Of a DNA stretch of 64,000 nucleotides, positions 45,779 to 59,560 are shown piece after piece. The stretch lies in contig NC_058339.1 of NCBI RefSeq assembly GCF_905475395.1, positions 56,863,172 through 56,927,171 on the forward strand. Direction: 5' to 3'. The DNA comes from Chrysoperla carnea (taxonomy: Eukaryota; Arthropoda; Insecta; Neuroptera; Chrysopidae). Under the pieces are notes generated by a model. That model was not told where the DNA came from, searched no databases, and was given only the letters and a program-made list of their open reading frames with translations. The translations under genes and the position numbers were made by a program. Every line of letters starts with the position of its first letter. Within the stretch, counting starts at the first letter, position 1.

Positions 45779-46200
45779 TTTCGACAGATTTGGCCGAATT
45801 TTTTTTCTCGGGTTTATAATAGCTTTATTTATGAATTCCTAAAATTTCATAATTTTTGACCGTTTAGATCGCGAGATATTTAAAGACAAAGTTCGCGATT
45901 TTGAGGGTCATGTCCCATTTAAAGCATGTAAAATGTCCGGTCTCTCCAACTATTTTTTATGATATTATTATATATTGAAGAAAAAGTAGAAAAAAATGTT
46001 TATACAATAAAATTCTAAAAAAAAAATTTAGAAATTAATTTTCACTTTCGAGATATTAATTTTGACGTAAATTGATCGAAATTGGGACGTTGGCATAATT
46101 ATTTCCCATTTTAAACGGTCAAAATTTCTGAAACTTTGGGAATTAATAGTAAGCATTATTAAATTCTTAAATTTAATTTTTCGTTAAATTCTGTCGAAAA
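45779..46200. mobile_element. MITE-like element with ~88-bp inverted ends
   Basis: TTTCGACAGATTTGGCCGAA at the left pairs with TTCGTTAAATTCTGTCGAAA at the right, and inner edges TTTTTGACCGTTTA and TAAACGGTCAAAA also pair. Further out, GGTAGTACCA and TTGTACCA hint at longer ends. No coding capacity; target duplication not clear. Confidence 0.55.
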
Positions 46201-46884
46201 AAAAATTGTACCATTGCTTTAACATAGAAACTGCAAATACCCATGCTGGAAATACCTTAATGGTAACAAAATTGCATGCAAATAACAATAAACCATAAAT
46301 ATAATTATAAATTCAAGTTAAAAACATTACTAAACTCTGTGAATGGTGGTGTGATAATACCTAATAGTGCTTCACATACAGGCACATGTTATTGTTATTT
46401 TGTTTATATTAAAATATTGGTTTGAGTATTGTGTTGTTAATTAATAAATATAAATAATAATTGTATTTTATTTTATAATTATTATTATACCATATTATTA
46501 TCAAAACAATAATCATCATGGTGATATTGTTCTATGCTTTCAGGAAATTCATTTTATTATTATTATTTTTTTGTAAATATAGTGTAAGCTATATATAAGG
46601 TGGTTTGCTTTCTTCAGGTTGGTGAGAATAAAGTAATTACCTGATTCGAATTTGCCATATTACCCATTACGTATAAAACTAGACTTGATCTCATAACAAA
46701 GTTTTAAAGTGAAATTAAAATTGATGAAAAAACGAAGTTATAAGAATCCAAAGATTGTTGCCCACCTCCTTTTAACAAAACAAAGTTTTATATGTAATAT
46801 CTATGATGGTACGGTGAATTTTGAGAATTCTTATTAAACTCCTATTAACCTCCTTAATTGGGATGTTGGTTATCTGATTTATAC

Positions 46885-47290
46885 TCTGTATTGTAAAATA
46901 TATATCAAGGTATAGTAAATTTCCCAAGGTTGTAACGTTTAGAAATATTGATGATACGACCAAATTTTGGAATAGATATTCATAAAATCATCAAATAATT
47001 AGTCCATTTTCGGTTGTATGCCTGTCTGTCCATCTGCAATCACGATAATTCAAAAACGAAAACAGATATCAAGCTGAAATTTTTAGAGCATCCTCAGGGC
47101 GCAAAAAGTGAGTCTTAGTTTAGTTCGTAAATGAGTTAAATAAATCAATTATTTCTTGGATCAGGTCCTACATTGGGTTCTTGTATGTTTGTTTTTATAT
47201 GTTCTTTATAAAAAAATAAACAACTTTTGTTTTGTTCGAAACATTTTTTCGGAATCATCATTGTTTACTCATAAGGGCGCCAATTAGGAC
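46885..47290 (+). repeat. dispersed family B, copy 1
   Basis: Contains the family landmarks ATATATCAAGGTATA, AATTAGTCCATTTTCGG, GTCTGTCC, CAAAAACGAAAACAGATATC and GAAACATTTTTTCG. It matches 50118-50590 in the same orientation and 53690-54010, 59060-59560 and 60770-61085 in reverse. No coding capacity; class unknown. Confidence 0.65.
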
Positions 47291-48934
47291 TTTGGTGTAC
47301 ATTTTTAGGTAGCCTCAAATAGTACTGATCTTGTGAAATATTCTCAAAAAACGTAACAAATTTTAGATAATACTTTCGAAATTTGTAGGACAATTCAATA
47401 ATTAACTCAACTATCAACTATTTGTCGACCATCAAGCAATACAGAAAACTCATTTTTGAAAAAAAATGGGCTAGGTTTAAAGTATCGAAATCATTATTGA
47501 ACTTTGTGGACACTATTTTTCTAATATAACTCACAGCATATAAAATCTTGGATAATGCTTTTAAATTTGAAGTGGTTCAGGCAGGCTAACAGGCCTTAAA
47601 AAAAAAGGCTTTCCCAAAGTCTAGCACAGCTATTAGCCCTTGCTCCAAAAGCCACATCCACCACGGTTTTTTTTATATCAAAATATATATGATGAAAACC
47701 AAAATTATTTAAATAAAAAAATACCACAATTTTATCACAGTAAGTTATAATAAAAAACTTTGTATTACACACTTCCTAAATATTCTTAAAAAATAGAATA
47801 TATGGTCGCAGTTGGAAGCAGGTCCTATATAATTTACATTATATGCGACTTTTATTGTACATGATTTTATTATATTTAAATAACAAGGGAATAAAACAAT
47901 TTAAAAAAGTAAATGGAAAATATACAAAAGAATAATAAAATATTATATAATAAAATATATTTTCATTTTTCATTTTAATATGAATAAATGAATTAGCTAG
48001 CGACAGATAAGTTCGTTACACTGCCGCTAGTGTACAACTCTCTTATAGAAAGATATTGTTTTCATTTCAAAAAAAAATTATAAATTTTACGATGGCATCT
48101 TTATCCGGGATATTCACGGGGAAAATATGTATGAAAGGGCTGCGTCAAGATTCTGTTTTTTTAACTTTTAATCGGAGGGATAGAAATGTACACCTTTAAA
48201 ATTATTCTAAGCTTCCAGGGTTTCATGAAAGGCCAATGGAAATTTGATGGAAGGAGGCAAAAAAATCTATTGATTACTATTCTTTGTTTTTCGCTTTCCG
48301 GACTTACTTCAATTTTAGAGGATTATCACTCCCTTATGATTGGGGTTCCAGATCAATTCTTAATGAAACATACTATTAACTAATATTTAAAAAGAAATCG
48401 AAATTTTTATCATAAGTTATAGAACGTAAAATTTATTATAAGCGACGTTCAAAATCATGTAAACATTTGTAGAAATACTATCGACTTTAATGTTCTGAAA
48501 CGTGAAATAACATAAAATTGGAAATATCGTTATGCATGTTAGCTAAAACGAAATAACTCTGCTTTCCAAACGATTATTTATCATAAAATTTGGTATAATT
48601 CGTTTAGTTCTTATTAGTACAATAGAAACACGAAGTAAGATTTTACAAAGTTCATGGTCTGGCTCCCAAATGCTATATCCTTGGCTTATTTTGTTTTGTT
48701 TTGCAATCTATTGTGCTTGCATTATCCACAAATGAAAAGAGTGCAGGGTAAGCAAGCACCACTTTTGTGCTTTCATTTATCAAATTGTTTTGTTACAAAA
48801 TCGTGGTAAGGATGAAAAGCTCTATCAACCAAAGTTTAATTCATTAAAAATACTAGTATAAATTCTTTAAATAATTTCAACTTGCCAAAATTGATTTTTT
48901 CAGGTACACGATAAGAATTGCATGGCTTCTACTG
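47291..48934. other. gene-free stretch
   Basis: Nothing recognised. The short frame at 48186-48383 has an ATG but no recognisable domain and no supporting context. Confidence 0.45.
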
Positions 48935-49155
48935 CTATGCTGGTATGGCATAGAGACAGGTACTATATTATCTATGTTAACATAATAGTAATATTACAAT
49001 AGTGAATAGGGGTATACACCAAAAGTATTGTGGGTACCGCCAACCAGGCAGCCAGTATGTACCTGACGCCCAAGCATTAGCTCGTCCGCCAGAACTATTA
49101 CTAATCTAACTATTCCCTCAGTACACAGTATGCCGTTCGCACTGATACTGAAAAT
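48935..49155 (+). repeat. dispersed repeat (pair with 35630-35840)
   Basis: Matches 35630-35840 in the same orientation, diverged and with indels. Non-coding. Confidence 0.55.
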
Positions 49156-49302
49156 TTGAAGTTAAAAAACAAAGGGCTAGAGTATTTCAAAGTGGATACA
49201 CATGAAAACAATCCAAAACAGTCTAAAACTTTAAGAAATTCAGAATTCCACTATGTAAAATATTCTAGTTAAAGCATTCATTCGAACGGGTAAGCTCAAG
49301 AG

Positions 49303-49500
49303 AATAGAGAATTACCATTAACTTGTTTATTTTTTTGCCACAAATTTATATATAAATGAAAGAATAATTTATCTAAAGTACATTTAAGCAATTTTTTTTA
49401 AAATAATAATTGGCGTTACTAAGACGATGTGTTGACATCACTGGCGTTTGAATTTATAGCTTAGAAAATTCATTTTCAATTGTAAAATTAAAATTTTGGA
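49303..49500 (+). mobile_element. MITE-like family A, truncated copy 3
   Basis: Starts AATAGAGAATTACCATTAA, then GCCACAAATTTATATATAAA and CACTGGCGTTTGAATTTATAG as in copies 1 and 2, but about 200 bp of the interior and the far inverted end are missing. Confidence 0.55.
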
Positions 49501-50117
49501 AAAGAAAATACTATTAAAACTATTGAAAGATGGAAAAATCTGAATGGAAAAATGAAAAACAGAACCTAAAACAGCGATAATTTAAACATGATTACCTAGG
49601 TCATTACAGCATGATTATACATGGTATCACCGTTATAAAACATGCTAGTTTCAACGTACATCTTGGTCATTCATAAAATATGTGGGGTATTTGTTAAATA
49701 CTATTTAGTAGTTTTATTGCAGTTTTAGTGTTATACTAGTGTGGCATTGTTTTCTCTAAACGTGGAGGTCATTTCAAACAAATCTCTAAATAGTTTTAGT
49801 TGGCAATCTAGTGAAAATATGAATTTCAAAACAGGTCCTTCTCTTACCATATATGCATCTGTACAAATATATTAAAAGATCATTTGGCAAATAAAGAACC
49901 CTGTTACTTGGTTGGACAATTCCTTATAAGATGTGATTATTAATAAAGCTCACCATTGTGCAGGATCCTTTGTATACCTTTGCCGAATAACTATAATTTG
50001 TTGCATGTTAAAATACACGGATTTAAATAAGGTTAATGTATCATTGTCAGAGATATAATGTTATCCTCTATATAAGGTAAATGTACATTAATACGGGGTA
50101 GGACGTTGTTCCGGGAG

Positions 50118-50590
50118 TTTTTATACCATGTATATGAAATATACTAAGGTATATTAAGTTTAGTCCCAAGTGTGTAACGCTTAAAAATATTAATGCTATC
50201 AACAAAATTTTGGTGTTCATAAAATCACCTAATTAGTCCATTTCCGGTTGTCTGTCTGTATGTCGTCTGTCGTCTGTCGTCTGTCGTCTGTCGTCTGTCG
50301 TCTATCGTCTGTCGTCTGTCGTCTATTCTTCTGTCATCACGATTACTCAAAAACGAAAATAGATATCAAGCTGAAAAGTTTATAGCGTGCTGAGGACGTA
50401 AAAAGTGAGGTCGAGTTCGTAAATGAGCGACATAGGTAAATTGGGTCTTGGGTCCGTAGGACCCATTTTGTAAACCGTTAGAGATAGAACTAAAGTTTAA
50501 ATGTAAAAAATGTTTCTCATAAAAAATTAAACAACTTTTGCTTGAAACATTTTTTCGTAAACATCACTGTTTACTCGTGAGAACGCATAT
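50118..50590 (+). repeat. dispersed family B, copy 2
   Basis: The best-preserved plus-strand copy. It begins TTTATACCATGTATATGAAA and ends near GAAACATTTTTTCGTAAACA plus CACTGTTTACTCGTGA. The CTGTCTGT segment common to the family is expanded here into a 7-bp tandem array. Confidence 0.7.
50261..50325 (+). repeat. 7-bp tandem array (TGTCGTC)n
   Basis: About nine near-perfect units with one TATCGTC variant, inside family B copy 2. The other copies have only a short CTGTCTGT or CAGACAGA run at this place, so the array grew after insertion. Confidence 0.85.
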
Positions 50591-51714
50591 AATGCGCAAA
50601 TTGTATTATTATATAGGTATATCAATTATATGTGTTTGACAAATATGAATGTGTATGTGACATGTATGTGACAGAGTAATCAACACTGTCTATACATGGT
50701 ATTTCAACAATTAATTCAGTCAATTGTTTGTTTTCACTTGTTTATTTAAAAATGAGAAATACTCAATACATTTTAATTTTCAAAAATAACAGAGCCTCTA
50801 GAAATAAAATATGAAAAAAAAAATCAAGTATTCAGTAATATAATATGCAATGATTTAAAACAAAATTTAAATAATTTTGTTTTTCAATCAAATTTTAAAT
50901 GAAAATGCCCACTTACCTTAATTTCATTAAACAAAATAATTTTTTAATTTACCTATGTTAAGTGCATGTTCCGGAATTATGTACATCCATTACCGGAATC
51001 GGGTTTAAAGCAAAATTTTATCACGGAATTAGAGATAAACTTGAAGTTCAGAAAATTAACGTTGAATACAATAAATTAAAGACTTAGGCGTGAAAAAATG
51101 ATCAAAAGTAATTCTCAATAAATCATTTTGTACGACAAACCAATTATTATGGTGAAAATAGTTATATTTATTTCAAAAATCAGCTTCAAAGTGCGTTATG
51201 CCTAAACATCCCGTAATATGGTACACTTACCTTAGTTAGAGGACATATAGTGGTATAGCAACATTATTATTTATAATGAGATAATATATTCATTCTATTT
51301 TACTATATATATTATGGCTCTGTGCATCTATTATTTATGTATATTATTTTACTATTTATGGCAATGTATTTGTATCTGTCTACTGGATTATCTATGTAAA
51401 TTTTTATTTTCGGATTGGTAACCTTCATATAACGAATTATAAATATCTATTGTATATTACGAGCTTTTATGCATGTTTTAATTTCATACACGTGTACGCC
51501 TTTTTCAAAATATCTAAAGAAATACTGGTGGTTCGATAAAATTAAATTTTTCTCGATCATAATCACATTTAGACTATTAAACATATTGTGATAGGAACTC
51601 GCTTCTCTTGGAATATTTTAAAGTTTTGAATGGACAGCCGAAAAATTATACATCTTCAAGTGTGTCGGTTTTATTGCGTTGTGAGCAATTATTCTTCCTT
51701 GTTCTGATGGTGAC
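50591..51714. other. gene-free stretch
   Basis: Contains at 50650-50740 an ACACTGTCTATACATGGTAT / CAATTGTTTGTTTTCACTTG block shared with 14625-14695 and, in reverse, 60700-60760. Otherwise nothing recognised. Confidence 0.45.
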
Positions 51715-51965
51715 AAGTTTGGAACTATGTATCACACGTTCTTTTTTGTTTGCTGGTTGGAAGGTAAAACCAAAAAATGTACAGCAAATAAAAGCGACCC
51801 CAAAACTGACATGTAGATAGGAAACTATAACTTTTTTTATCGATCAACATGCCATGTATTTTGAGAATATGCAAAAGAATACTTTACAATCTGTCAATTT
51901 GTATTTTTTGTCCAAAATTTATGTTTTTTCATTCAAAAAAATTAGCTTTTAATTATCAGAAGTTA
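51715..51965 (+). repeat. dispersed repeat, copy 2 (pair with 1780-2040)
   Basis: Same orientation as 1780-2040, sharing GGAACTATGT, GCTGGTTGGAAGGTAA, TGACATGTAG and TTTACAATCTG. The short open frame at 51608-51820 runs into it and is probably spurious. Confidence 0.6.
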
Positions 51966-53689
51966 AAGAAAATGGAGATAATTTAATGTACGTGCAAAGA
52001 AATTTTATTTTATGTCATAATAAATATCTTAATCAAGAAAAATGAAAGTACTGTACGCACATGTAAGGTTTGACTACTAATTCAGAAGTATGTCTTTTTT
52101 AAAACTTTTCTAATATTAATATTAAATTATAAAGTATAGATTTAAAATATCTGTAATTTTAAATTCTTTATACAATAAAACAAGTATTTGACTTCTTAAA
52201 TTATTACTCTAAATTTTTAGAATTACCAATGCACCGACATGCGCATAGATATTGTGAGAGAAAAATGAGAAAAAACAAATTAAGAATAGAATTACACTAA
52301 ACTGCAAAGCATCGTACAACAAAACTAATCATTATAATTAATTACTAATACAATTATTTGTATTTTCAAATAATTTTTATCTTGTTGTATATTTTTCCTT
52401 TTTTTGGAATGGTGTTTTTTTATAGCAAATCAACTACAAGTTGCACTGAATATTTAAAAAAATAAAGACAGAAGAAAAAAGCGTAAAATGAGCTTACAAA
52501 ATTAAACATGCGCATAATCAATCATTCAAACCAGCAATCAAAGTCAAAAAAAAAATCAAAGCAACAGAGAAAAAAAGGAAGCGCTACATTTATAATATAC
52601 GAAGATACGATATGAACATAGTTCCTACCGGGTGTCCTACGACTCTCTTTTTAATGGAAAAGATTCGCTGTAAGGTCCGCGCTAATCGTCTTTGCTTTAC
52701 AAAAATAACTTGCCTTAGCTACTACTATATTACATTTAATATCTTCGAAACGATTCCGATTATATTCTTACCATTATATTTTTTGTAATCCTTAGTGGTT
52801 CTAATGTTTTCATTCTAGAATCATTTCAGTCAGAATTAGCTTACAGGTCACAATACACCCTTACAATTTTATAATAATTCTAGCGAGCTAGCTTCGTTGG
52901 CATTGAATTCCCTGTGACTCTACATCATAGTAAATTTACTTTGATCCTTGATAATAGTTTATTCCGAAATAAATAGTTAATCCTGTTCCGCCTTAGAAGA
53001 AATAGGGGACTAGCTTGCGAATAGATTACGCGTACCTTTTACAGAGAATAGCAATATCGTTGCTACTTAGAGTATTCAATAATATTCAATCACTTTTGGT
53101 TGAGAATAATGCAGTGATTCGAGTGATAACTTCACGACAAACTTGAAATTTAGTGGAATATAAAAATAAAATAAAAGATAGTAAATAAAATGATATTCTT
53201 GGTACTTAGAATAAAGTACATTTTTCAAAATAACCTTTATGGCATTGTAACTTTATCCAAGTAATATGATATATTTAGTTTGAGGTAAAAAATAATCCTT
53301 TAATTAAAAATTATTTATTAAATTTCTATGAAATACCATGATAGTTTTATTCTTCTACTAAAATAGTTACATAATCATATAATATAAATCCTAACCGTGC
53401 ATATAGTAAAAGCAAGGGAAAATAAACAATGGATTCAATAAATTGTTTAAATACTCTGTGTAGATTTAATAAATTGGAGAAGTTTAAAAAAACACATTTC
53501 TGGCAGCCGCCTTTAGTTTCAGTTTTAAAAATTAAGAAAAAACAAATTTTTCGAAGAATTTTCTAGGAAACCATTTTTTTGGATTTCGAAAATCGTTTAC
53601 AAAACTCGTTAGATGAAGCTATTTACAACTTTTCATCTGTCTATGTTTTTATGCCTTACGGAAAAACAATGATGCTCACGAAAAAGGGT
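51966..53689. other. gene-free stretch, part less AT-rich
   Basis: The region 52610-53130 is visibly less AT-rich and less repetitive than the surroundings, without a long frame. It could hold UTR or non-coding RNA sequence, but nothing specific was recognised. Confidence 0.4.
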
Positions 53690-54010
53690 TAAAGCAAAAG
53701 TCTTTATTTTTTTTATAGGGAATATTTGTTATACTTAAGCTTTTATTCTATCTCTAACGGTTTACAAAATGGGTCCTATAGGCCCAAGATCCAATTGGCA
53801 TATATTGCTCATTTAAAAAACATAAACTGAGTTTTTACGTTCTATGAAAAATCACCTTGATATCTCTTTTTGTTCTTAAGTTATCGTATTTACGGAGGGG
53901 GCTCACCTATACCAAATTTTGTTTCTATCATCAATATTTATTTCTAACCGTTACAAACATAGGACTAAAACTAGTATGCCTTGATATATGTGTCATATAT
54001 AGAGGGTATA
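53690..54010 (-). repeat. dispersed family B, copy 3
   Basis: The reverse strand matches 50118-50590: TCTAACGGTTTACAAAATGGG, TTGATATCTCTTTTTGTT and TGCCTTGATATATGTGTCA. Truncated and lacking a long CTGTCTGT run. Confidence 0.6.
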
Positions 54011-57000
54011 AAAAGTAATAAGTAGTACAAGAATACATGTAACATGGTTGAACAGAGAAAATATTTGCATGCTATACTTTAATTTTTAAGAAGTCAAATA
54101 CTTATTTTCTTGAATTAAGTTAAAGTCGATTTGGTCAAATTATCGAGAACGTTGACAAACGAAATATTTACAATTAAGTAATTTTTTTACTGTGTAGAAA
54201 GAAAATATTTTATCTGTTTAGTGCAAAAGATTCAATCTATATCAGTCTTGAACTCTATATGATTGTTTATACAGTTTGTATTAGTTGAAAAGTAACTTGG
54301 ACGAGCTTATATCAGCCAAGTAAGCCATTTTCAATTATGTTACAGAACACAATTAAAAGTGTATATGAATGTGATCGAAGATTTGACATTTGGATAGTTT
54401 TTTTTTTCGATTTTCATTTATACGATAACTAGAAATATAACAATTGCCTATGTCAGTTTGATTGTATAGCAAAACAATACCTGTAGCAATCAGTATTTGA
54501 ACAAAAACAAATTATATTTTACAAAATAACTATTTTAAATTAACAATTCAACCCTTTGCTCCACATAAGTTAATAAGTTTGATTCAACCTTGGAAATCCG
54601 CATCCTTTAGATTAGTACCCATCAACCTCTTCCGTTCGTAGCTTAAAGACATTTCTAATCAAATCAATGTTAGTTCAGTTACACGCTTAACTTGGAAAAA
54701 ACTTTTCCGCTACAAAATAATCACAAAAAATTTAAAATTCATTGCTGTTTCTTAATTTTTCAGCGACAATTTTGCAATAACAAAACTGTGATGAGGATTG
54801 AGGTACCTGTAAATATTGATCGATGAAACGTCTCCCCACAGAAACAAAAATGTCTATCTTTTTTTACGAACACAATAAGTTTTAAAATGATTTAGAATAT
54901 ACGGGAATCGTTTGATGGTTCCAATTCTGTACATACGGAAATCTAACTCTTCATAAGACAAAAAGATGATTTTGTTCATACAGTTAGAAACAAAATTACT
55001 TTAATTTATTCTGAAAATTTTAGAACAATGTGTGTAGTTCTTGCAATGTCTTTTGTTGTGATGTATTATTATCCATAGTATTAAACTGTGAACAACAGTC
55101 TTTTGGAACAGATTTATTCGTAATTTTATAATAACTCTATGCATATTTCAAACTTTTTGTTGTTATAATATAATTTCATTTGTTGATAAATCTCTATTTT
55201 TCCATTGTTATAAAGGGTTTCAGAAAACGAAATCAATCTTTTTTTTTTTTACTATTATATAAACTAAAAAAATAATTCTTTACCATAATATTTCTATTTA
55301 TAATATCAATAATTTTCGTGATTCTACCACTTTTGAAAACTATTTATTTTCTTATATAAAGGATGATACAAATAGTTTTCTAACTTTAATGTAAAAAGAA
55401 CAAAATACAAAATGTACTCTTATCTTAATGATATTTTTATTAATCGAATAATAATTTAATTTAAACAAAACTGAAATTGGATCACCATTTAGAAGCAGAA
55501 TTTTGATTTAAAAAAAACTGAGGCAAGAAATAGTTGTTAATATGACGAAAGAGTTTAAATATAAAATTTAAGAACCGATCAAAAAGAGGGGCTTATAAGT
55601 TTAACGTGTTTATCTGTGTGTCTGTCTGTGGTATCGTAGCTCCTAAATGAATGCACCGATTTTTCTGCCTATCTGTGTGTTTGTCTGTGGTATCGTAGCT
55701 CCTAAACGAATGTACCGATTTTGATTTTTTTGTTTGCAAGGTAATTTGATAAATGTAAACGGAAGAGTTGATTTTTTAAACAGAACACTAGCGATCAAAT
55801 AACTTTGCAAACACAAAGTCTAAATCGGTTAATCCGTTTAGAAGCTACGATGCTACAAAGACCTGATTTTATGCCATCGCAGTTCCTGAACGGGTGAAAC
55901 GATTTTAAAAATTTTTAATAAAGCAAAACTATCAATTAGTTTTAAAAATACAAAAATTTGCTTATTTTAGAACCATCCTTTAAATATATTATTCACAGAG
56001 TAAATAAAGTCATTAACCAAAGATTTAAATAAATGATAAAAATAATTATACTTTTAAAATCTAGATTCTTTTAAATAAAGAAAAAGAAATTGCATTAAAT
56101 TTATTACAAATTACCAACATTAATTTAGTAGCAATATAAATGATTCATATTTAAGAAAATGAATTTCATGTAATTTATTATATTTATAAGTTTTTTTTAA
56201 ATACTTTTTACGATATATAATGTAATTTGTTGATGTATATAATGAAATAATTGGAAAATTTTTAAGCGAAATGCAGTGACATAAAATACAGTCAGGTCAT
56301 ATAAAAGTAGTCTTTCCAAATATCTAGAAATCTATTAAACTTATCGTAAAAAATACTATTAACAAAAATTAAGACAAAAATAAATTTTTGGAATATACTT
56401 GCCTCGAAACTTGATAATATTTTTTTTTTGACTCGTTCAATCGTTCATCAACATTTCAAGCCATATTCACCCAGACTAACGTAAATAGAAAATAAAAAAA
56501 TGCCTTGAATAAATTAATACTATTCTTGTGTGCGTTGTCATGGTAGGGACAATAAAATCGATGCCAGCGCTTCCAGTGAAAAATTTTGGCGATAAAGGAA
56601 GCTGTTATGACTAATTTATTCTTTACATGTTAACTTATAGAAAATGTCAAATTAAAATTATTGAAAAACAAAAATTAATTAAACTTAATGCATGTGAAAA
56701 TAAGAAATCAAATTGCACAAATATTATTTTTCAAATGTAAATTAAAATAATTATTTATTTTAATTTGTTAGTCAATAATATTAAATTTTCAATGTAAGTC
56801 TTAAATGCAATTCATACAATTATCTATGCATCCATACAATTCTATAATTAAAGAAGTTTATCGTTACCATGGAAACATCTTCAATAAAACTCACGCACGG
56901 TGCGAATACATAGTGTTATTTTCACAAATACAAAAATTATTAAAAATCCATTCCATAAAAATTTTTGAAATACCTAAATATTGTTGATTTATTATTAGTA

Positions 57001-57444
57001 AAATCACTAACGACGTCAAAAAGTCAATATTGCAGTCATATCAACAGTTGCCTATATTTTACTGAACAGTTCACTCATACATTTGGACAGTATTGTTGTA
57101 AATTACTGTTGTTTATTAATATACATTTAAGTATTCAACTCCTGTGCTGGAGCCCTATTTAAACTTGTTATCGTAGTTCTACTTTGGCGTCTGGCAAATT
57201 TATTTTGCCAAAAGATATATTTTTTTTACAAACTTTTACAAAATGTGGTATGATTATTCTCAAATGATATTTACACATCTTTTATTTACCTGCTTCTGAT
57301 GAATACAACAATTTGATAGATTTTCCCATTTCTTATCAATTACTAATATTCTCTGTCGTTCAGGTAGAAGACACATTCAGATATGAAGACATGAGGCTTC
57401 CTACAGAACATCTTTAGAAAATGAATCGAAAGAAACGACTTTCT
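54011..57444. other. gene-free stretch
   Basis: No gene recognised. A 59-bp unit is duplicated in tandem at 55611-55728 (TATCTGTGTGTnTGTCTGTGG twice). Short frames at 56805-56987 and 56965-57162 look like chance. Confidence 0.45.
55611..55728 (+). repeat. 59-bp tandem duplication
   Basis: Units begin at 55611 and 55670 and share TATCGTAGCTCCTAAA and ACCGATTTT. Downstream, GAAGCTACGATGCTAC near 55842 is a related inverted phrase, so this may be part of a longer dispersed repeat. Confidence 0.7.
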
Positions 57445-58260
57445 TAACCGACTTCAAACAAAAAAGGAGGAGGTTATCAATTCGACTGTATTATTTATTT
57501 TTATATTTGTTACCTCAGAACTTTTGACTGGGTGAATCAATTTTGATGATTCTTTTTCTATTTGAAAGCTGGTGCTTCCCGTGTGGTCCCAGTTCAATTT
57601 GGTCCAGTTTTAACAATGGCATACATGAGAAAACCATGTAAGTCTTAAATTTGCATTAAGTATTTGCGCGACAAATGGGCGAACTTAATATCACGTCAAC
57701 CGATATCGATGATTCTTTTTTTAGTGAATGTACTTCAGATTCACTAAAAATCCAAACATAGAAAAAAAACCGACTTCAAAAAAAAACTATTTCAAAACAA
57801 ATTAATATGCACTAAAAAGTAAAAAAAATAATTGTACATTCTTCTGAGTAATAAACCATAGTCAAAATATTTTTTAGAGTTCTCCTAAGTAAAATGAATT
57901 AGTTGAAAGTAAATCAATTTCTTACGATAATATAATGTAGATACAATTATTGCTATTTTTGGAGTCGGTATCAGCCAAAGTAACAACTGTGACAGAACAG
58001 TTTGTTACATTAGCTTGGCTGACACCGACTCCAAAGATATCAATAATTGTAATTACATTATCTTATCGTAAGAAATTGATTGACTTTTAAGTAGTCTAAT
58101 ATTTATTATTTCATTTTACTTAAGAGAACTCGAAAATATTTTGATTATTGTTTGTTAATTTTTGTGCATAATAATTTGTTTCGGAACAGTTCATTTAAAG
58201 TCGATTTTTTTGTTAGTTAAAAGATTTTTTATAATAATAGGATTAAAAATAGGACAGAAG
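57445..58260 (+). mobile_element. foldback element with TCGGTGTCAGCC palindrome, copy 2
   Basis: Begins AACCGACTTCAAACAAAAAA then GGAGGAGG, and carries the same palindromic core as 43144-43800 (GGAGTCGGTATCAGCC...GGCTGACACCGACTCC near 57961-58034). Extra nested arms flank the core (TCTTACGATAATATAATGTA against its complement). No coding capacity. Confidence 0.7.
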
Positions 58261-59059
58261 ATGATGGTATAAAAATAAATGTTCGACAAATGAATGAAAC
58301 AGAATGAAGTCAATCTGTGTGTAATAGAAATAAATATATAAATTCCATAATTATTGGTAATTTATAAAGTTTATAAATGAAGAGAAATCAATACTTTATA
58401 ACATCATAAATAAAGATAAAATGAACGAAAACGATTGTGTTGAAAATCATATAAAGTATTATTTACTACAGTGATTTTCAATCAATTCAGCAGCCAACAA
58501 CATTCCAAGTATATATTGTTCATATAATAATAATATATAATATTATATTTCTTATCTGTTTTCGATTGAGTTGAGAATAACGTGTAGCACATCAAAATGA
58601 AATAAGTGAATTTAAAAAATGGCTAATTATATAATGCTACAAATCTCAAAAGCCAATTCTCGTTATTTTCTAAAATATGTTGGTTCTAATTTCAGATTGA
58701 TTGATTTTTTTTAGAAAAGATTAAAAATGAATTATATTAATATTAACACCAAGTTTTGGACATTAAAACAATTTTGGAATCCACACACATTTTTATCCTA
58801 ATAGTTCTATCATTTTTATATTGTTTGTCATTATACTGTTCTTTCATTTGATTCACACTTGCCCTGCGATTGGACGGGAAATAGTTCAATTTTCAAAATT
58901 GCCCAGAATATACCAAAACCTTGTAAGAACTTGCACTTTTGGAATTTAGGAATAAAATATTGGATGCGGGCATAGCATATCAGAGTTGATATAGAAGTAA
59001 TAAACAGGCTTCAACCTTAAACAAGTGAAAAAATACAGTTGATTAGAAAATCGTTTCTT
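58261..59059. other. gene-free stretch
   Basis: Nothing recognised. Confidence 0.4.
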
Positions 59060-59560
59060 TCTTTTACGTCATGTAAGTAAAAAAAGACAGCCACTCTTAC
59101 ACACAAAAGAATCTTTCTATGACTATCTTTCTTCTCACTTCCTCCGTGAAGCCTAATTGCGGCCTCACGGGTAAACAGTGATGTTTCCAAAAAATGTTTA
59201 AACAAAAATTGTTTATTTTTTTATAAGAAATTTTTTTAATTTTTAAATTTTTTTCCTATCTCTAACGATTAGCAAGATGGGTTATACGGACCCAAGACCC
59301 AATTGACCTATGTTGCTCATTTACGAACTCGACCTCACTTTTAACGTGCTGAGCACGCTATAAATTTCAGCTAGATATCTCTTTTCGTTTTTAAGTTATC
59401 GTGTTTACTGACAGACAGACAAACAGACAGACGATTTATGAACACCTATATCATAATTTTATTCGCTGCATCAATATTTTTAAGCGTTACAAACTTGGAA
59501 CTAAATTTAGTTTACCTTGATGTGTTTCATATATACATGGTATAAAAAGCAGAATGCTTT
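59060..59560 (-). repeat. dispersed family B, copy 4
   Basis: Reverse-strand copy with GGTAAACAGTGATGTTTCC at one end and TTTCATATATACATGGTATA at the other, so it looks nearly full length (about 500 bp). A TACGTCATGTAAGTAAAAAA phrase outside its inner end recurs next to copy 5. Confidence 0.7.
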
